DNA of 5,819 bases from CAZQGE01 sp964592815 (GTDB lineage Bacteria > Bacillota > Clostridia > Christensenellales > CAG-917). Made by a program: the position numbers and the translations under genes. Within the stretch, counting starts at the first letter, position 1. Each line of letters starts with the position of its first letter. The notes under the pieces are model-generated. The model saw only the letters and a program-made list of their open reading frames with translations. It had not been told where the DNA came from and ran no database searches. Shown here one piece after another: positions 4,722 to 5,819 of this stretch. The DNA is taken from positions 1 to 5,819 of the forward strand of contig CAZQGE010000068.1 of assembly GCA_964592815.1 (NCBI GenBank), in the 5' to 3' direction.

Positions 4722-5804
4722 ATGTTTATCACAAAACTTGAATTAGAATATTTCAGAAATTATAATTTCGCAAGCACGGTTTTTTCTTCTGGGCTTAACG
4801 TTTTATATGGAAAAAATGCAAGTGGAAAAACAAATATGCTTGAGAGTATTTTTTTATGTTCTCTTTTTAATTCTCCAAGGACGACAAAAGACAAAGATTT
4901 GGTTTTAACAGATAAACCTTACGCAAAAATTAAACTTTGTTTTGAGAAACAATTTTCAAAGCATACTATTTTGCTGCTTATCGACAATCTTGGTAAAAAG
5001 AAAGTTTTGGTTGATAATATTCCAATTTTGCGTAGTGGCGACCTTTTAGGAGTTTTAGGTGTTGTTTTCTTTTCTCCCGACGAAATGAAACTTGTAAAAG
5101 AAAGTCCTATTGAACGACGTAGATTTTTGGATATTGCGCTTTCACAACAATATAAGGCATATTTTACCGCTTTGCAAAGATATAATAAAACTCTTAAACA
5201 AAAAAATAATTTACTAAAATCAAGTTATAATCAAAAAAATATTGATGAAATGCTTGATATTTGGGATATTGGTCTTTCAAAAGAAGGTGCTTATTTGATT
5301 GAAGAACGAACAAATTTTTTAGATAAATTAAGTGGTTTTGCAAACGAATTTCATTCCAAATTAAGTTCAAATAAAGAAGATTTACAATTAAGTTATGAAT
5401 GTCAAATTTTATCTTCAGAAGACACTCAAAAAAATCTTCTTGAAAACCTAAGAAAAAACAGGGAAAAAGATAAAACTTTAGGTTATTCAAGTGTTGGCCC
5501 TCATCGTGATGATATAAAAATCTCAATAAATGAAAAAGACGTCAGAAAATTTGCTTCACAAGGTCAGCAACGTACAGTTGCCTTAAGTATGAAACTTGCT
5601 CAAACCGAACTTTATAAAAATTGGGTTGGTGAAGCGCCTGTTTTATTGCTTGACGACGTACTTAGTGAGTTGGATATAGATAGACAAAAAATTTTGCTTA
5701 ACTTAACAAAAGATAAATACCAAACATTTATCACTTGCACAGAATTTGATTTGCCTATCTCAGCAAACAAAATTTTGATTGATAATGGAGTGATAGTAAA
5801 ATAA
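4722..5804 (+). CDS. recF: DNA replication and repair protein RecF
   Basis: A 360-aa SMC/ABC-like ATPase that, with RecO and RecR, loads RecA at single-strand gaps and stalled forks. The N-terminus MFITKLELEYFRNY is typical. Walker A is GKNASGKTN (30-38). The block SPDEMKLVKESPIERRRFLD (118-137) and GPHRDD (259-264) are RecF-specific. The ABC signature is SQGQQR (279-284), and Walker B with the D-loop is VLLLDDVLSELD (307-318). A charged, helical middle (about 150-250) corresponds to the lid/coiled region. Length is normal. The ATG at 4722 is chosen because it gives the family N-terminus and lies 7 nt after the -10; in-frame codons upstream would fall in the promoter. It is divergent from dnaA. 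The usual neighbour dnaN is not between them. The window ends 15 bp after the stop. Confidence 0.97.
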   Translation: MFITKLELEYFRNYNFASTVFSSGLNVLYGKNASGKTNMLESIFLCSLFNSPRTTKDKDLVLTDKPYAKIKLCFEKQFSKHTILLLIDNLGKKKVLVDNIPILRSGDLLGVLGVVFFSPDEMKLVKESPIERRRFLDIALSQQYKAYFTALQRYNKTLKQKNNLLKSSYNQKNIDEMLDIWDIGLSKEGAYLIEERTNFLDKLSGFANEFHSKLSSNKEDLQLSYECQILSSEDTQKNLLENLRKNREKDKTLGYSSVGPHRDDIKISINEKDVRKFASQGQQRTVALSMKLAQTELYKNWVGEAPVLLLDDVLSELDIDRQKILLNLTKDKYQTFITCTEFDLPISANKILIDNGVIVK

Positions 5805-5819
5805 AAAAGCAGCTCTTAG

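Noticed and set aside
5194..5526. Minus-strand 110-codon open frame inside recF
   Set aside because: It is antisense to well-conserved RecF motifs, and its composition is a shadow of A/T-rich coding sequence.
5805..5819. Terminator after recF
   Set aside because: AAAAAGCAGCTCTTAG could be the start of a hairpin, but the second arm would lie beyond the window, so it cannot be supported.

Overview
The window is low-GC bacterial chromosome (roughly 35-40% GC by eye). It carries a tRNA cluster end, two sugar-type enzyme genes, a metal-exporter-like membrane protein and the replication/repair genes dnaA and recF. The DnaA and RecF sequences, the TTGxxx-17-TATAAT-type promoters and the U-tailed hairpin terminators fit a Bacillota (Firmicutes, Clostridia-like) organism. 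I cannot name a genus. Nothing indicates a plasmid or a phage.

Layout. Positions 1-320 read leftward: an intact tRNA-Asn(GUU) with encoded CCA and its own terminator, then a hairpin-rich spacer, then a second copy of only the tRNA 3' end plus the same terminator. The tRNA promoter (356-384, minus) lies next to a rightward promoter (427-455) that drives a LacA/Maa-type O-acetyltransferase (474-1103). This is followed by a Gfo/Idh/MocA oxidoreductase (1188-2180). The oxidoreductase converges on, and overlaps by 4 bp, a leftward gene for a putative manganese/heavy-metal exporter of the ArsP_2 (DUF2899) type (2177-3157). Upstream of that gene are a strong leftward terminator and dnaA (3247-4617, minus). 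dnaA and recF (4722-5804, plus) diverge from a 104-bp intergenic region.

How the genes relate. dnaA and recF share a back-to-back promoter region. This differs from the common dnaA-dnaN-recF order, and dnaN is not in the window. In both genes the -10 element ends only 7-8 nt before the ATG and no convincing Shine-Dalgarno sequence is present, so both mRNAs are predicted to be leaderless or nearly so. The acetyltransferase and oxidoreductase may be co-transcribed (84-bp gap), but nothing ties them to a specific pathway. The exporter appears to be an independent unit, cut off from dnaA by a terminator.

The strongest points for follow-up are the paired leaderless promoters, the duplicated tRNA 3' end with terminator (71 of 75 positions identical, differences confined to one 4-nt block), and a Ser in place of the first Gly of the DnaA P-loop. 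I found no clearly new multi-gene system. Every coding region belongs to a recognisable family.
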